64,000 nt of DNA from Niabella soli DSM 19437 (GTDB lineage Bacteria; Bacteroidota; Bacteroidia; Chitinophagales; Chitinophagaceae). Below are positions 8,684-17,085 of the stretch, piece by piece. The stretch spans positions 4,526,001 to 4,590,000 of the forward strand of contig NZ_CP007035.1 of assembly GCF_000243115.2 (NCBI RefSeq), given 5' to 3'. How positions within the stretch are numbered: position 1 is the first letter of the stretch; the number at the start of each line of letters is the position of its first letter. The notes below the pieces were generated by a model that was not told the DNA's origin, did not search any database, and worked only from the letters and a program-made list of their open reading frames with translations. The position numbers were made by a program, and so were the translations under genes.

Positions 8684-9508
8684 ATGAAGTATATTTTTTT
8701 ATGGCTCGGCCTCCTGGCCGGTATGTTCTCTGCATCTGCAGCAAAAGTGGATACTTTGGAAGTGTATAGTCCTTCCATGAAAAAGAATATAAAAACCGTA
8801 GTAGCCCTTCCGGATAATTATAACCCTGCAAAGAAATACCCCGTGGTTTACCTGCTGCACGGGTATAGCGGCAATTATGCTGCGTATGCCAGGATGCCCG
8901 GCGTAATGGAGACGGCCGATCTATACCAGGTGCTGCTGGTATGCCCCGATGGCGGGTACGGCAGTTGGTACTGGGATAGCCCGGTGGATCCTGCTTTTAA
9001 ATATGAAACATTTGTATCGGATGAGTTGGTGCATTGGGTCGACAAGTCCTATGCAACCATTGCGGCCCGCACCGGCCGGGCGATCCTGGGCCTGAGCATG
9101 GGCGGCCATGGCGCGCTGTACCTGGCAATCAAGCACCCGGATGTGTTTGGCGCCACCGGCAGTATGAGCGGTGGAGTGGATATCCGGCCCTTTCCTGATA
9201 ATTGGGATATGGCAAAAAGATTGGGAAAATATTCAAAGTATCCCGAACGCTGGGAGCAAAATACCGTTATTAATTTATTGTACCGGATCGAACCCAATAC
9301 GCTAAAAATAATTATTGACTGTGGCACCAGCGATTTCTTCTATCCGGTGAATGAGGCGTTGCATAAAGAATTATTATTGCGCAATATTCCACATGACTAT
9401 ATTACCCGGCCGGGGGCACACAACACGGAATACTGGCAGAATTCGATCCAGTATCAATTGCTGTTTATGCACCGGTTTTTTGAGAACGGGGCAAAAAACA
9501 AAAAATAA
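8684..9508 (+). CDS. Secreted alpha/beta-hydrolase esterase (esterase D / FrmB-like family)
   Basis: A 274-residue esterase with a signal peptide (MKYIFLWLGLLAGMFSASAA). Visible parts are the oxyanion segment YPVVYLLHGYSG near residue 46, the nucleophile elbow GLSMGGHGALYLA near residue 140 (the serine of GLSMG), an acid in DCGTSDFFY near 213 and the catalytic histidine in PGAHNTEYW near 245. The fold is the one shared by S-formylglutathione hydrolases, mycolyltransferases and feruloyl or acetyl-xylan esterases. A secretion signal argues against formaldehyde detoxification, so a sugar-ester substrate is more likely. The 120-bp gap upstream holds a 14-bp direct repeat at 8599 and 8627. Confidence 0.87.
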   Translation: MKYIFLWLGLLAGMFSASAAKVDTLEVYSPSMKKNIKTVVALPDNYNPAKKYPVVYLLHGYSGNYAAYARMPGVMETADLYQVLLVCPDGGYGSWYWDSPVDPAFKYETFVSDELVHWVDKSYATIAARTGRAILGLSMGGHGALYLAIKHPDVFGATGSMSGGVDIRPFPDNWDMAKRLGKYSKYPERWEQNTVINLLYRIEPNTLKIIIDCGTSDFFYPVNEALHKELLLRNIPHDYITRPGAHNTEYWQNSIQYQLLFMHRFFENGAKNKK

Positions 9509-9560
9509 CGGTGTTATGGAGTTGTATTTTTTTTAAAAAGCTCATCTTTTTGTTTATTTT

Positions 9561-10367
9561 ATGAATGATCCGAAACAAACATACTCTGAAGCCTTTGACC
9601 GGCTGGTTGCAATAATGGATGAATTGCGGGTGAAATGCCCCTGGGATCGTAAGCAAACCACCCAGACCCTGCGGCAGATGACGATTGAAGAAACCTATGA
9701 ACTCGGAGACGCGATCATTGAAAATGACTGGAAGGGCATCAAAGAAGAGCTGGGAGATCTTTTATTGCATATCGTTTTTTATACAAAGATCGCTACGGAG
9801 CAAAACGCGTTTACACTTGAAGAAGTAATTACGGGCATTAGCGAAAAGCTCATCAGGCGCCACCCGCATATTTATCCCCCGGACGGCGGTATGGCCGGAC
9901 TGAAAGCCGTGCAAACGGAAGAAGACGTAAAGCAGAACTGGGAACAGTTGAAATTAAAAGAAGGTAAAAAATCAGTGCTGAGCGGCGTGCCAAAATCATT
10001 GCCCGCACTGGTAAAAGCCATGCGCCTGCAGGAAAAAGCAAAACAGGTGGGGTTTGAGTGGGAGACACCCGCGCAGGTGTGGGAGAAAGTAGAAGAGGAA
10101 TCCGGCGAACTGCAGGAAGTGGTACAATCCGCCGATGCGGAAAAAATTAATGAGGAATTTGGCGACCTGCTCTTTTCCCTGATCAATTATGCACGTTTTT
10201 TGAAGGTTGATGCTGAAGCGGCGCTGGAGGGCACTAATAAAAAGTTCATCAACCGCTTTACCCGGATGGAAGCGCTGGCGGCAGAAAAGAAAACCACTTT
10301 AGCAGCATTATCATTAGTGGAAATGGATACATTGTGGAACAAGGCAAAGGCCGAAGCGCGCAAATAA
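9561..10367 (+). CDS. mazG: Nucleoside triphosphate pyrophosphohydrolase MazG
   Basis: A 268-residue cytoplasmic enzyme that hydrolyses (d)NTPs to the monophosphate and pyrophosphate, a house-cleaning role. Two all-alpha MazG domains are seen. The N-terminal one has CPWDRKQT then EETYELGDAI and EELGDLLLHI, the EExxE...ExxD metal-binding pattern; the C-terminal one has VEEESGELQEVVQ and EEFGDLLFSLINYAR. Length matches the E. coli enzyme (263 residues). The histidine kinase gene begins 4 bp after the stop, so the two are probably co-transcribed. Confidence 0.95.
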   Translation: MNDPKQTYSEAFDRLVAIMDELRVKCPWDRKQTTQTLRQMTIEETYELGDAIIENDWKGIKEELGDLLLHIVFYTKIATEQNAFTLEEVITGISEKLIRRHPHIYPPDGGMAGLKAVQTEEDVKQNWEQLKLKEGKKSVLSGVPKSLPALVKAMRLQEKAKQVGFEWETPAQVWEKVEEESGELQEVVQSADAEKINEEFGDLLFSLINYARFLKVDAEAALEGTNKKFINRFTRMEALAAEKKTTLAALSLVEMDTLWNKAKAEARK

Positions 10368-10371
10368 AAGA

Positions 10372-13300
10372 TTGAAAACAAAGAATAAATATCGCTGGGA
10401 ATTGACCCTTTTGATAGCTGCCGTGATCATCTTTATGACCGGCATGCTGCTCAGTTCCCGCTTTGTCAAAAATACTTCCCTTGCCCAGCAGACGGTTTTT
10501 TTTGAAAGGGAAATTGCCAAGCGGGTTAGCTATTTTGAAGATCTGGTAAAGGATGAGCAGTTGATGAACCGGTTGACACAATCGAGGGAAAGCCTGAATG
10601 ATTTAAAGAATATTTATAACAGCCCGTTTTATTTTTTTCTCTATAAAAAAGATGAGAACAAGCAGTTTCTCCGGTTTTGGAACACCGGGATCGTCATTCC
10701 TTCAGATGAGTTGCTGTACGACAGCAGCAATGAACGCGTGCTGAAACTGCCCAACGGGTACTATTATTCACTGCGTAAACCGGTACCGGGTTACGACGAT
10801 TTTAACGTTTACTGCCTTATACTGATCAAATCATCTTTTTTTATCGAAACCGAGTATTTTAAAGATGATTTTCCGTTTGATAATACAATGGATAACCTCA
10901 TGGACGTTTCGCTGAGCCCTACGCCCTACGCGGTAAAGAGTGTCAGCGGAGCCCCCCTGTTTTATTTACAGTATAAACCGCATATTACCGTTGCAAAAGA
11001 TTCGGAGGCCTCTGTAATAATGAAGATTGTTGGATTGTTTCTGATCTTCCTGGCATTGTACCTTATTTTGGCCAAACGTTTTACAACACCCGATCCTTTA
11101 TACCAGATCTATCTTTTTGTAGGGTGCCTTTTGGTGTTCCGGGTTGTCTTATATCTCATGGAGGCGCATTGGTGGTTCGCCGAATTCTCTCTTTTTAACC
11201 GGGAGGTCTACAATGCCGGGTACCTATTGCCTACTTTGGGTGATCTGCTTATTAACAGCCTTCTGTTTTGCTGGGTCAGCGTGTTTGTATGGAACCGGCT
11301 TTCGGTACGGTCATTTAATGTAGCCAAATATTCACGCCGTGTGGTGGTGGTAGCGGGGGTGAGCTGGCTGATAATATTGATCGCCACTACATTCAGTATC
11401 GCCGGTGTTATAAAAAGTTTGATCGCATCACCAAAAATATCTTTTGATGTGACCAATGTATCCAGCCTGTCTGTTTTTACCGCAGTCGGCTTTATCGTAC
11501 TTGCCTGTTTATGCCTGGGGTTCTATTATTTAAGCCGCACTATTTATAAATATGTATTAGTAGTCTTTAAGAACAGCTACCGCCTGATCTATTTCTCCAT
11601 TGCCGTTATTGGGCTATTGTTTGTTACCATGGTTAGTAAAGAAGACCTGGTTGTTTTTTATTTGCCGGTACTGGGCTGGCTGCTGGTATATACTTTTATT
11701 TTTATTAAAGAAGCGGTCATCTACCGTTATATCCAGGCCAGTGTTTCAGGGACGGTTTTGTGGATCTTTGTCTTCTCTGTAAGTGTATCCCTGCTGATGC
11801 TGAAGGAGATCAACAAGACAGAACTGTTGCTTCGAAAAAAATATATTGAGAAACTGGCTACCCAAACGGACCCCGCCAGTGAGCGTCTGATCAGTATCGC
11901 GAACAAATACATGGACAGCACCTATTTTCAGAACAATTTCTGGAGGCTGTATAACCAGCGGGAGAACGGGTATATGCGCGATAGTATCCGTAACCGTAAC
12001 TACATCGGCTACCTTAATAACTATATAACCAACCTGTATTTTTTTGATAGTTTAAATAACCCGCTGTTTAATGAGTTCCCTTATACGGCTGCAGCATTGG
12101 ATAACATTATAGCCAATAAATCGAAACCGACTTCTTTTCCCGATATGTATTTTTATGAATCGGAGGCAGATAATTTCGCGTATATAACAAGAAGAGTCAT
12201 CTGGAATGAAAAAAACGACCGGCTCATCGGTACTATTTATATTGTTTCCAACCCCCGGAAATTTGCTGTGGCCAACCTCCGGCCGGAGCTGTTCCGGCAA
12301 TTCCGGCAATGGGAATATTCCAATTCATTAGTATATCAATATGCCATTTACCAGGACAATCAATTAAAATCCTCATCAAAAAAATATCCGTTTACCTCCT
12401 ATCTGACGCCGGGCCAGATACCGCAAACACGCTTTGAGATCCGGGAGAAAGAAGGGTACAGCGAAATGTGGTACCACGCCAGCGCTTCAAAAGTGATCGT
12501 GATGGTGCGTAAAAGCGAGCTTTTTTTAGAGGCGATTACGCTTTTCTCCTACACCTTTTGTTCTTTCCTTTTGCTGATGGCGCTGATCAACCTGCTGATC
12601 ATTATCCTGAATGCTTTTATCAGCCGGAAGTCAGTAAAGAATGCTACCATCTTTCCCACTATCAAAAGCCAGATCCATGGAACCTTTGTATTAATTAATG
12701 TACTGGCATTCCTGATCGTGGGTGCCGCAACCATATCCTTTTTCGTAAACCGGTTCGAGGAGTCCAATAATGATAAGCTCAGCCGCACTATGAACATCAT
12801 GTTAAATGAATTGAATTTGCATGATAGTTTGCGAAATATTTTGAGGGAAAAAGGAAGCCAGGAAGATCTGTTCAGTGCCAACGCATTAACGGAAGTGATC
12901 AAAAGGATCTCTGATATTCACGGGGTGGACGTAAACGTATACGACCGCACCGGGGAACTGCGCGCTTCCAGTCAGCCGGACATTTACAGCCGTGGGGTAT
13001 TAAGTAACCGGATGATGCCCAAGGCTTTTTATTATTTGCTGCGTTTACGAAGGGTGGAGTACACGCAAAAAGAAGAAGTTTCCAAACTCTCGTATAATAC
13101 GATCTATGCACCGGTGGGAGAGAATAGTGCACAACCCTACGCTTATATAAGTATTCCTTATTTTACGTCGCAGCAGGAGCTGAGCCAGGAGATATCAAGC
13201 TTTTTGATCACGTTGATTAATTTGTATGCTTTTATCTTCCTGCTAACCGGGCTGCTGGCATTGCTGATCACCAACAGGATTACGGGGTCGTTTACTGTTA

Positions 13301-14115
13301 TTGGTAATAAAATGAAACAGATAAGCCTTTCCAGCGATAATGAAGCAATTGTATGGGACCGGAATGATGAGATCGGGCAACTGGTAAAAGAATATAACAA
13401 AATGGTTTCAAAGTTGCAGGAAAGCGCCGATGCCCTGGCGCGCTCTCAAAGAGAAGAGGCCTGGAGAGAGATGGCACGGCAGGTGGCGCATGAAATAAAA
13501 AACCCGCTGACGCCTATGAAGCTGAGTTTACAATATCTTCAAAAGGCGATCAAAGAAAAAAGCCCGAATATACAGCCGTTAACTTCCAGTGTGGCGCGCA
13601 CGTTGGTAGAGCAGATCGATCACCTCTCAAAGATCGCAGCAGATTTCTCACAATTCGCGAATATTAATCATGTAAAGGCCGAGCTCTTTGATCTGCATGA
13701 AGTATTGCAGCCGTTGGAAAGTATTTACAGTAAGAACCCGAACGTAGCGTTTAAATGGAACCCCCTGCCCGGCCATGTTTTTATAATGGCCGATAAAACA
13801 CAGCTAAACCGGCTGTTTACCAATCTTTTTGTAAACGCTATTGACGCCTGTGAAGACAAATCCAAGTGCATGCTTACCGTTACCGAACGTTTGGAGGCGC
13901 AATATGTAATCATAAGCGTGGCGGATAACGGAAGCGGCATCAGCGAAGTGATGCAAACGAAGATCTTCATGCCCAATTTTACAACCAAAAGCTCCGGAAC
14001 GGGTCTTGGACTGGCGATGTGCAAAGGCATTGTGGAAAAAGCCAATGGCAGCATCTGGTTTGAAACCCAGCCAGGTAAGGGAACAACGTTCTTTGTTACG
14101 TTTCCGGTGGTTTAG
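10372..14115 (+). CDS. Very large membrane sensor histidine kinase (NtrY-like)
   Basis: A 1247-residue histidine kinase. The TTG at 10372 is taken as the start: it lies 4 bp after mazG, opens MKTKNKYRWELTLLIAAVIIF with a first membrane segment, and the first in-frame ATG would cut into that helix. A block of several membrane helices spans about residues 215-475, another helix lies near 715-740, and further ones flank a second extracytoplasmic region near 770-960. A HAMP-like linker (about 960-1015) follows. The H-box is ARQVAHEIKNPLTPMKL with the phospho-acceptor His near residue 1040, and the ATPase has DNGSGIS and GTGLGLAMCKGIVE. No receiver gene is adjacent, so the partner is unknown. The length is unusual for the family. 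Confidence 0.88.
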   Translation: MKTKNKYRWELTLLIAAVIIFMTGMLLSSRFVKNTSLAQQTVFFEREIAKRVSYFEDLVKDEQLMNRLTQSRESLNDLKNIYNSPFYFFLYKKDENKQFLRFWNTGIVIPSDELLYDSSNERVLKLPNGYYYSLRKPVPGYDDFNVYCLILIKSSFFIETEYFKDDFPFDNTMDNLMDVSLSPTPYAVKSVSGAPLFYLQYKPHITVAKDSEASVIMKIVGLFLIFLALYLILAKRFTTPDPLYQIYLFVGCLLVFRVVLYLMEAHWWFAEFSLFNREVYNAGYLLPTLGDLLINSLLFCWVSVFVWNRLSVRSFNVAKYSRRVVVVAGVSWLIILIATTFSIAGVIKSLIASPKISFDVTNVSSLSVFTAVGFIVLACLCLGFYYLSRTIYKYVLVVFKNSYRLIYFSIAVIGLLFVTMVSKEDLVVFYLPVLGWLLVYTFIFIKEAVIYRYIQASVSGTVLWIFVFSVSVSLLMLKEINKTELLLRKKYIEKLATQTDPASERLISIANKYMDSTYFQNNFWRLYNQRENGYMRDSIRNRNYIGYLNNYITNLYFFDSLNNPLFNEFPYTAAALDNIIANKSKPTSFPDMYFYESEADNFAYITRRVIWNEKNDRLIGTIYIVSNPRKFAVANLRPELFRQFRQWEYSNSLVYQYAIYQDNQLKSSSKKYPFTSYLTPGQIPQTRFEIREKEGYSEMWYHASASKVIVMVRKSELFLEAITLFSYTFCSFLLLMALINLLIIILNAFISRKSVKNATIFPTIKSQIHGTFVLINVLAFLIVGAATISFFVNRFEESNNDKLSRTMNIMLNELNLHDSLRNILREKGSQEDLFSANALTEVIKRISDIHGVDVNVYDRTGELRASSQPDIYSRGVLSNRMMPKAFYYLLRLRRVEYTQKEEVSKLSYNTIYAPVGENSAQPYAYISIPYFTSQQELSQEISSFLITLINLYAFIFLLTGLLALLITNRITGSFTVIGNKMKQISLSSDNEAIVWDRNDEIGQLVKEYNKMVSKLQESADALARSQREEAWREMARQVAHEIKNPLTPMKLSLQYLQKAIKEKSPNIQPLTSSVARTLVEQIDHLSKIAADFSQFANINHVKAELFDLHEVLQPLESIYSKNPNVAFKWNPLPGHVFIMADKTQLNRLFTNLFVNAIDACEDKSKCMLTVTERLEAQYVIISVADNGSGISEVMQTKIFMPNFTTKSSGTGLGLAMCKGIVEKANGSIWFETQPGKGTTFFVTFPVV

Positions 14116-14182
14116 ATGCCGAGCGCTTAATGCGGAATGCTTAACGCAGAAGGCCTGGAACCTGTAACCAGCAACCAGCAAC

Positions 14183-15868
14183 TCATCTTTCAATGCCCGC
14201 TTTACGTTTTGTAACAAACGCCTCAAACTCGGCCAATGAGAAACTGCTCAGGTTGGAGGCGGCCGTCAGCCCTCCTTTTTGCGAAGCGATGGCGCCGTAT
14301 ACAATATCATCAAACCCTTCGATGGTATGGGCATCGGGATTAATGGATAACAATGCGTTTTTGCTTAAAGCATATTCGATCCAGCGCCAGTCCAGATCCA
14401 GCCGGTGCGGGTTGGCGTTTATTTCAATAACCACGTTATGCGCCACGCAGGTATCTATTATCTTTTTATGATCGATAGGATAGCCATTCCGGCTTAGTAA
14501 TAACCGGCCCGTCAAATGACCTAATATAGTGGTGTAGGGGTTTTCAATGGCTTTGGTTAACCGCTCCATGGCCTTTGTTTCATTCATATATAAGTTGCTA
14601 TGCACGGAAGCGATCACCAGGTCAAAACTCTTTAAAACATCATCGCTGTAATCTAGGCTGCCGTCTCCCAATATATCGCATTCTATACTTTTAAAGATCT
14701 TAAATGGCGCCAGTTTCTGATTCAGTTCATCTATGAGTAATTGCTGTTGAACGATCCGCTCTTCTGTAAGGCCATTGGCATAAGCGGCGGATTTAGAGTG
14801 GTCGGAGATGACCAGGTATTCCATGCCCTTTGCTATGAGTGCAGTTGCCATTTCTTCAAGGGTAAAAAGTCCGTCGGACCAGTTACTGTGGTTGTGAATA
14901 ATCCCTTTTATATCGCCTGGCTCAATCAGCTTCGGCAAGGTATTATTTGCGGCGCGTTCAATGATGGTGGGCGACTCCCGCAAGGCAGCCGGGATAAAAG
15001 GTAATTTGGCGTTTTCGAAAATAGCCGCTTCATTTTTAAAAGCGTTTGTTTCAAAATTATCAGGGTAATAGTTTTTGATAAATGCATCAGCGAATTCCGG
15101 CGCGGAAGCAGTTCGAAAAAGAAATTGCGGAATATTTTTTTGAACAGAATGGATGCGTAACCGCAGACCGTTATTCAATTTATACAAGATAGCATTTTCC
15201 GTTTCTTCTAAAAGTTCCGGAGGATAAGCCGTCTGAAATTTTTGTTTGATGGTAGGCATATCTGCGGTAACAATATATTCCAGTTCATACAGCGTGGGCA
15301 GTTGGCGGTAATAATTGCCCGTATTCCACAAGGCGTCTTTCCCAAAAAGTTTTTCAAGATAAGCTTGTATCGATGGGTAGATCTGGTGTATTTGTGAATA
15401 AAGAAAATGCCCTTTGTTCTGGTTATAGAAATTAATAGACTCAAGAATTTTTACCTGGGTTTTTTCACCAAATCCTTTATAACGGGTCAACCGGTTCTCG
15501 TTGCAGGCATATTCCAGTTCCCCGATAGATTCAATGTTCATTTCTTTCCAGATGATGTGGATCTTTTTAGGTCCCAGCCCCTTAAGCTCCAGCATTTCGA
15601 TGATGCCCTTGGGTGTTTCCGCGATCAGTTCCTCCAGGGCCTGCATATGACCGGTATCGATCAGCTCTGCGATCTTGGTCGCAACGGACGTTCCCAAACC
15701 CTTTATGCTGCTGTATTCCCGGCGATCGGTCACCGTTAACTGTTCTTCCAGCCGTTCAATATGAAACGCGGCTATAGAATAGGTTTTAGACTTAAACGAG
15801 TTGGCCCCGTGTATGTCCATTAGTTTGGAAAGCAGGGTGAAATGATCGGCTATGGCACTGTTGTTCAT
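14183..15868 (-). CDS. polX: PolX-like protein: helix-hairpin-helix region, degenerate polymerase domain, intact PHP domain
   Basis: A 561-residue protein of the bacterial PolX family (DNA polymerase beta-like domain plus PHP 3'-5' exonuclease), with a presumed role in DNA repair. The start at 15868 (MNNSAIADHFTLL) is the family-typical N-terminus; an upstream in-frame start would add nine residues. HhH motifs are seen in IKGLGTSVATKIAEL and LELKGLGPKKI. At the nucleotidyltransferase site the expected GDLD-type acidic motif reads LYELEYIVTAD, so polymerase activity is doubtful. The PHP site is intact: HNHSNWSDG, ISDHS, ECDIL, SVHSN, GHLTGR, EINANPHR and NPDAH. It probably acts as a nuclease. 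Confidence 0.87.
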   Translation of the reverse strand: MNNSAIADHFTLLSKLMDIHGANSFKSKTYSIAAFHIERLEEQLTVTDRREYSSIKGLGTSVATKIAELIDTGHMQALEELIAETPKGIIEMLELKGLGPKKIHIIWKEMNIESIGELEYACNENRLTRYKGFGEKTQVKILESINFYNQNKGHFLYSQIHQIYPSIQAYLEKLFGKDALWNTGNYYRQLPTLYELEYIVTADMPTIKQKFQTAYPPELLEETENAILYKLNNGLRLRIHSVQKNIPQFLFRTASAPEFADAFIKNYYPDNFETNAFKNEAAIFENAKLPFIPAALRESPTIIERAANNTLPKLIEPGDIKGIIHNHSNWSDGLFTLEEMATALIAKGMEYLVISDHSKSAAYANGLTEERIVQQQLLIDELNQKLAPFKIFKSIECDILGDGSLDYSDDVLKSFDLVIASVHSNLYMNETKAMERLTKAIENPYTTILGHLTGRLLLSRNGYPIDHKKIIDTCVAHNVVIEINANPHRLDLDWRWIEYALSKNALLSINPDAHTIEGFDDIVYGAIASQKGGLTAASNLSSFSLAEFEAFVTKRKAGIER

Positions 15869-15894
15869 AACTGCAAAGTAGGAAAGAGGGCGCA

Positions 15895-15924
15895 ATAAAA
15901 AAAGCCCTCCGTAAAGGAGGGCTT
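15895..15924 (-). terminator. Rho-independent terminator of the histone-like gene
   Basis: AAGCCCTCC at 15902-15910 pairs perfectly with GGAGGGCTT at 15916-15924 around a 5-base loop. On the minus strand the stem is followed by a run of T (the A-tract at 15895-15903). It lies between the KA-rich histone-like gene and polX, so polX probably has its own promoter or depends on readthrough. Confidence 0.85.
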
Positions 15925-15949
15925 CAATTCGTATAAGAAATTTAAATTC

Positions 15950-16156
15950 TTATTTTTTCTTTGCTGCTGCTTTTTTAGGAGCTGCTTTCTTAGCAGGAGC
16001 TTTTTTTGCTGCTGCTTTTTTAGGAGCTGCTTTCTTAGCAGGAGCTGCTTTTTTAGCGGGAGCTTTCTTTGCTGCTGCTTTTTTAGGAGCTGCTTTTTTA
16101 GCGGGAGCTTTTTTTGCTGCTGCTTTCTTAGGAGCAGCTTTTTTTGCTGTTGCCAT
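15950..16156 (-). CDS. Histone H1-like lysine/alanine-rich DNA-binding protein
   Basis: A 68-residue protein built almost entirely of lysine, alanine and proline in KKAAPKKAAAKKAPAK-type repeats, resembling the C-terminal tail of eukaryotic H1 and bacterial Hc1/AlgP-like proteins. Such tails bind DNA non-specifically through charge, so a nucleoid role is likely. There is no folded domain. The short length and repetitive DNA make copy-number change by slippage plausible. It is followed by a strong terminator and preceded by a plausible promoter (16201-16231), so it is probably its own transcript. Confidence 0.8.
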   Translation of the reverse strand: MATAKKAAPKKAAAKKAPAKKAAPKKAAAKKAPAKKAAPAKKAAPKKAAAKKAPAKKAAPKKAAAKKK

Positions 16157-16200
16157 TTTTTTTGAATTTAATGTTTAGTAAAAAAATTGGGTTGTCGGCG

Positions 16201-16231
16201 TAAAATTATACAATTATTTAGTCCTGCCAAA
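16201..16231 (-). promoter_or_regulatory. Probable promoter of the histone-like gene
   Basis: On the minus strand, TTTG (CAAA at 16228-16231) is followed after 19 bp by TAATTTTA (16201-16208). This matches the Bacteroidota TTTG-N19-TAnnTTTG consensus except for the final base. The region is strongly AT-rich. Confidence 0.4.
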
Positions 16232-16276
16232 TTTTTTTTCCACAATTTATTCAGTAGCAACAGCTAAAGACATTTA

Positions 16277-16537
16277 TTATGCCTGTGCTTCGTTAACAGA
16301 AACAAAGGTTCTGTTCTTTCTTCCTTTTCTGAATTCAACAACACCGTCAGCCAGTGCGAATAAAGTAAAGTCTTTACCAACACCAACATTTTTTCCGGGA
16401 TGGTATTCAGTACCGCGCTGGCGAATGATGATGTTTCCGGCAATAGCAGGCTGGCCTCCAAAAATTTTAACGCCTAAACGTTTGCTTTCTGAATCGCGGC
16501 CATTTTTTACACTACCTTCTCCTTTCTTATGTGCCAT
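16277..16537 (-). CDS. rpmA: 50S ribosomal protein L27
   Basis: An 86-residue ribosomal protein near the peptidyl-transferase centre. It begins directly with the mature-type [16 protein letters not shown], without the cleavable N-terminal extension of Firmicutes, and contains the family signature [19 protein letters not shown]. Paired with rplU 106 bp upstream in the usual rplU-rpmA order. The gap between them carries the spacer word GTTGATAAGTT twice. Confidence 0.98.
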   Translation of the reverse strand: MAHKKGEGSVKNGRDSESKRLGVKIFGGQPAIAGNIIIRQRGTEYHPGKNVGVGKDFTLFALADGVVEFRKGRKNRTFVSVNEAQA

Positions 16538-16643
16538 TTTTTATGAGTTTAAAAGTTGATAAGTTTAAATGTTGATAAGTTGGAAGGTCTCTTAAGTATG
16601 CTCTACTTATTAACCTGTTTACTTGTCAACCCGTCAACTATGA

Positions 16644-16943
16644 TTAAGCAATATTAGTTACCTTAATTTTAGTATAAGCGGTACGATGGCCTTTCTTTTT
16701 GTGAAAGCCTTTTCTTCTTTTTGTTTTATACGCAATAACAGTGTCCCCTTTAATGTGGTCTACAATTTCTGCGCTTACCTTAGTGGCAATAGCACCACCT
16801 ACAGATAATTTTCCATCGGCATGTGCTAATAAAACATCAAGGTTTATAGCCTCACCGGTTTTGCCTTCGATATGTGGTACAAACAGGGTTTGATCTTTTT
16901 CAACCTTAAATTGCTGACCTGCTACCTTAATAATTGCTATCAT
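16644..16943 (-). CDS. rplU: 50S ribosomal protein L21
   Basis: A 99-residue 23S rRNA-binding protein of the large subunit. It opens with the diagnostic MIAIIKVAGQQFKVEKDQ and carries the basic RRKGFHKKKGHRTAYTKIKV near the C-terminus, the conserved L21 signature. First gene of the rplU-rpmA unit, read from a near-perfect promoter at 16963-16993. Confidence 0.98.
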   Translation of the reverse strand: MIAIIKVAGQQFKVEKDQTLFVPHIEGKTGEAINLDVLLAHADGKLSVGGAIATKVSAEIVDHIKGDTVIAYKTKRRKGFHKKKGHRTAYTKIKVTNIA

Positions 16944-16962
16944 TGTCTAAAAATTAGGACGG

Positions 16963-16993
16963 CAAAGGTAAGGAGATTTTTTAATTTCGCAAA
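16963..16993 (-). promoter_or_regulatory. Consensus Bacteroidota promoter of rplU-rpmA
   Basis: On the minus strand, TTTG (CAAA at 16990-16993), a 19-bp spacer, then TACCTTTG (CAAAGGTA at 16963-16970). Both boxes match the consensus exactly. The -7 box ends 19 bp before the rplU ATG, so the 5' leader is very short and leaves little room for a leader-based control. Confidence 0.8.
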
Positions 16994-17085
16994 CAGATCT
17001 TACAAATATATATTCCGGCTCCTTAAACAAACAGTATATTTGTAGTTACTGTTGCGCACAGGCGCAGATAAAATGGATTAATGCA

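Noticed and set aside
15950-16156. CRISPR-like or satellite reading of the regular repeats
   Set aside because: The periodicity follows codons for a KKAAP-type protein, with start, stop, promoter and terminator; it is a gene.
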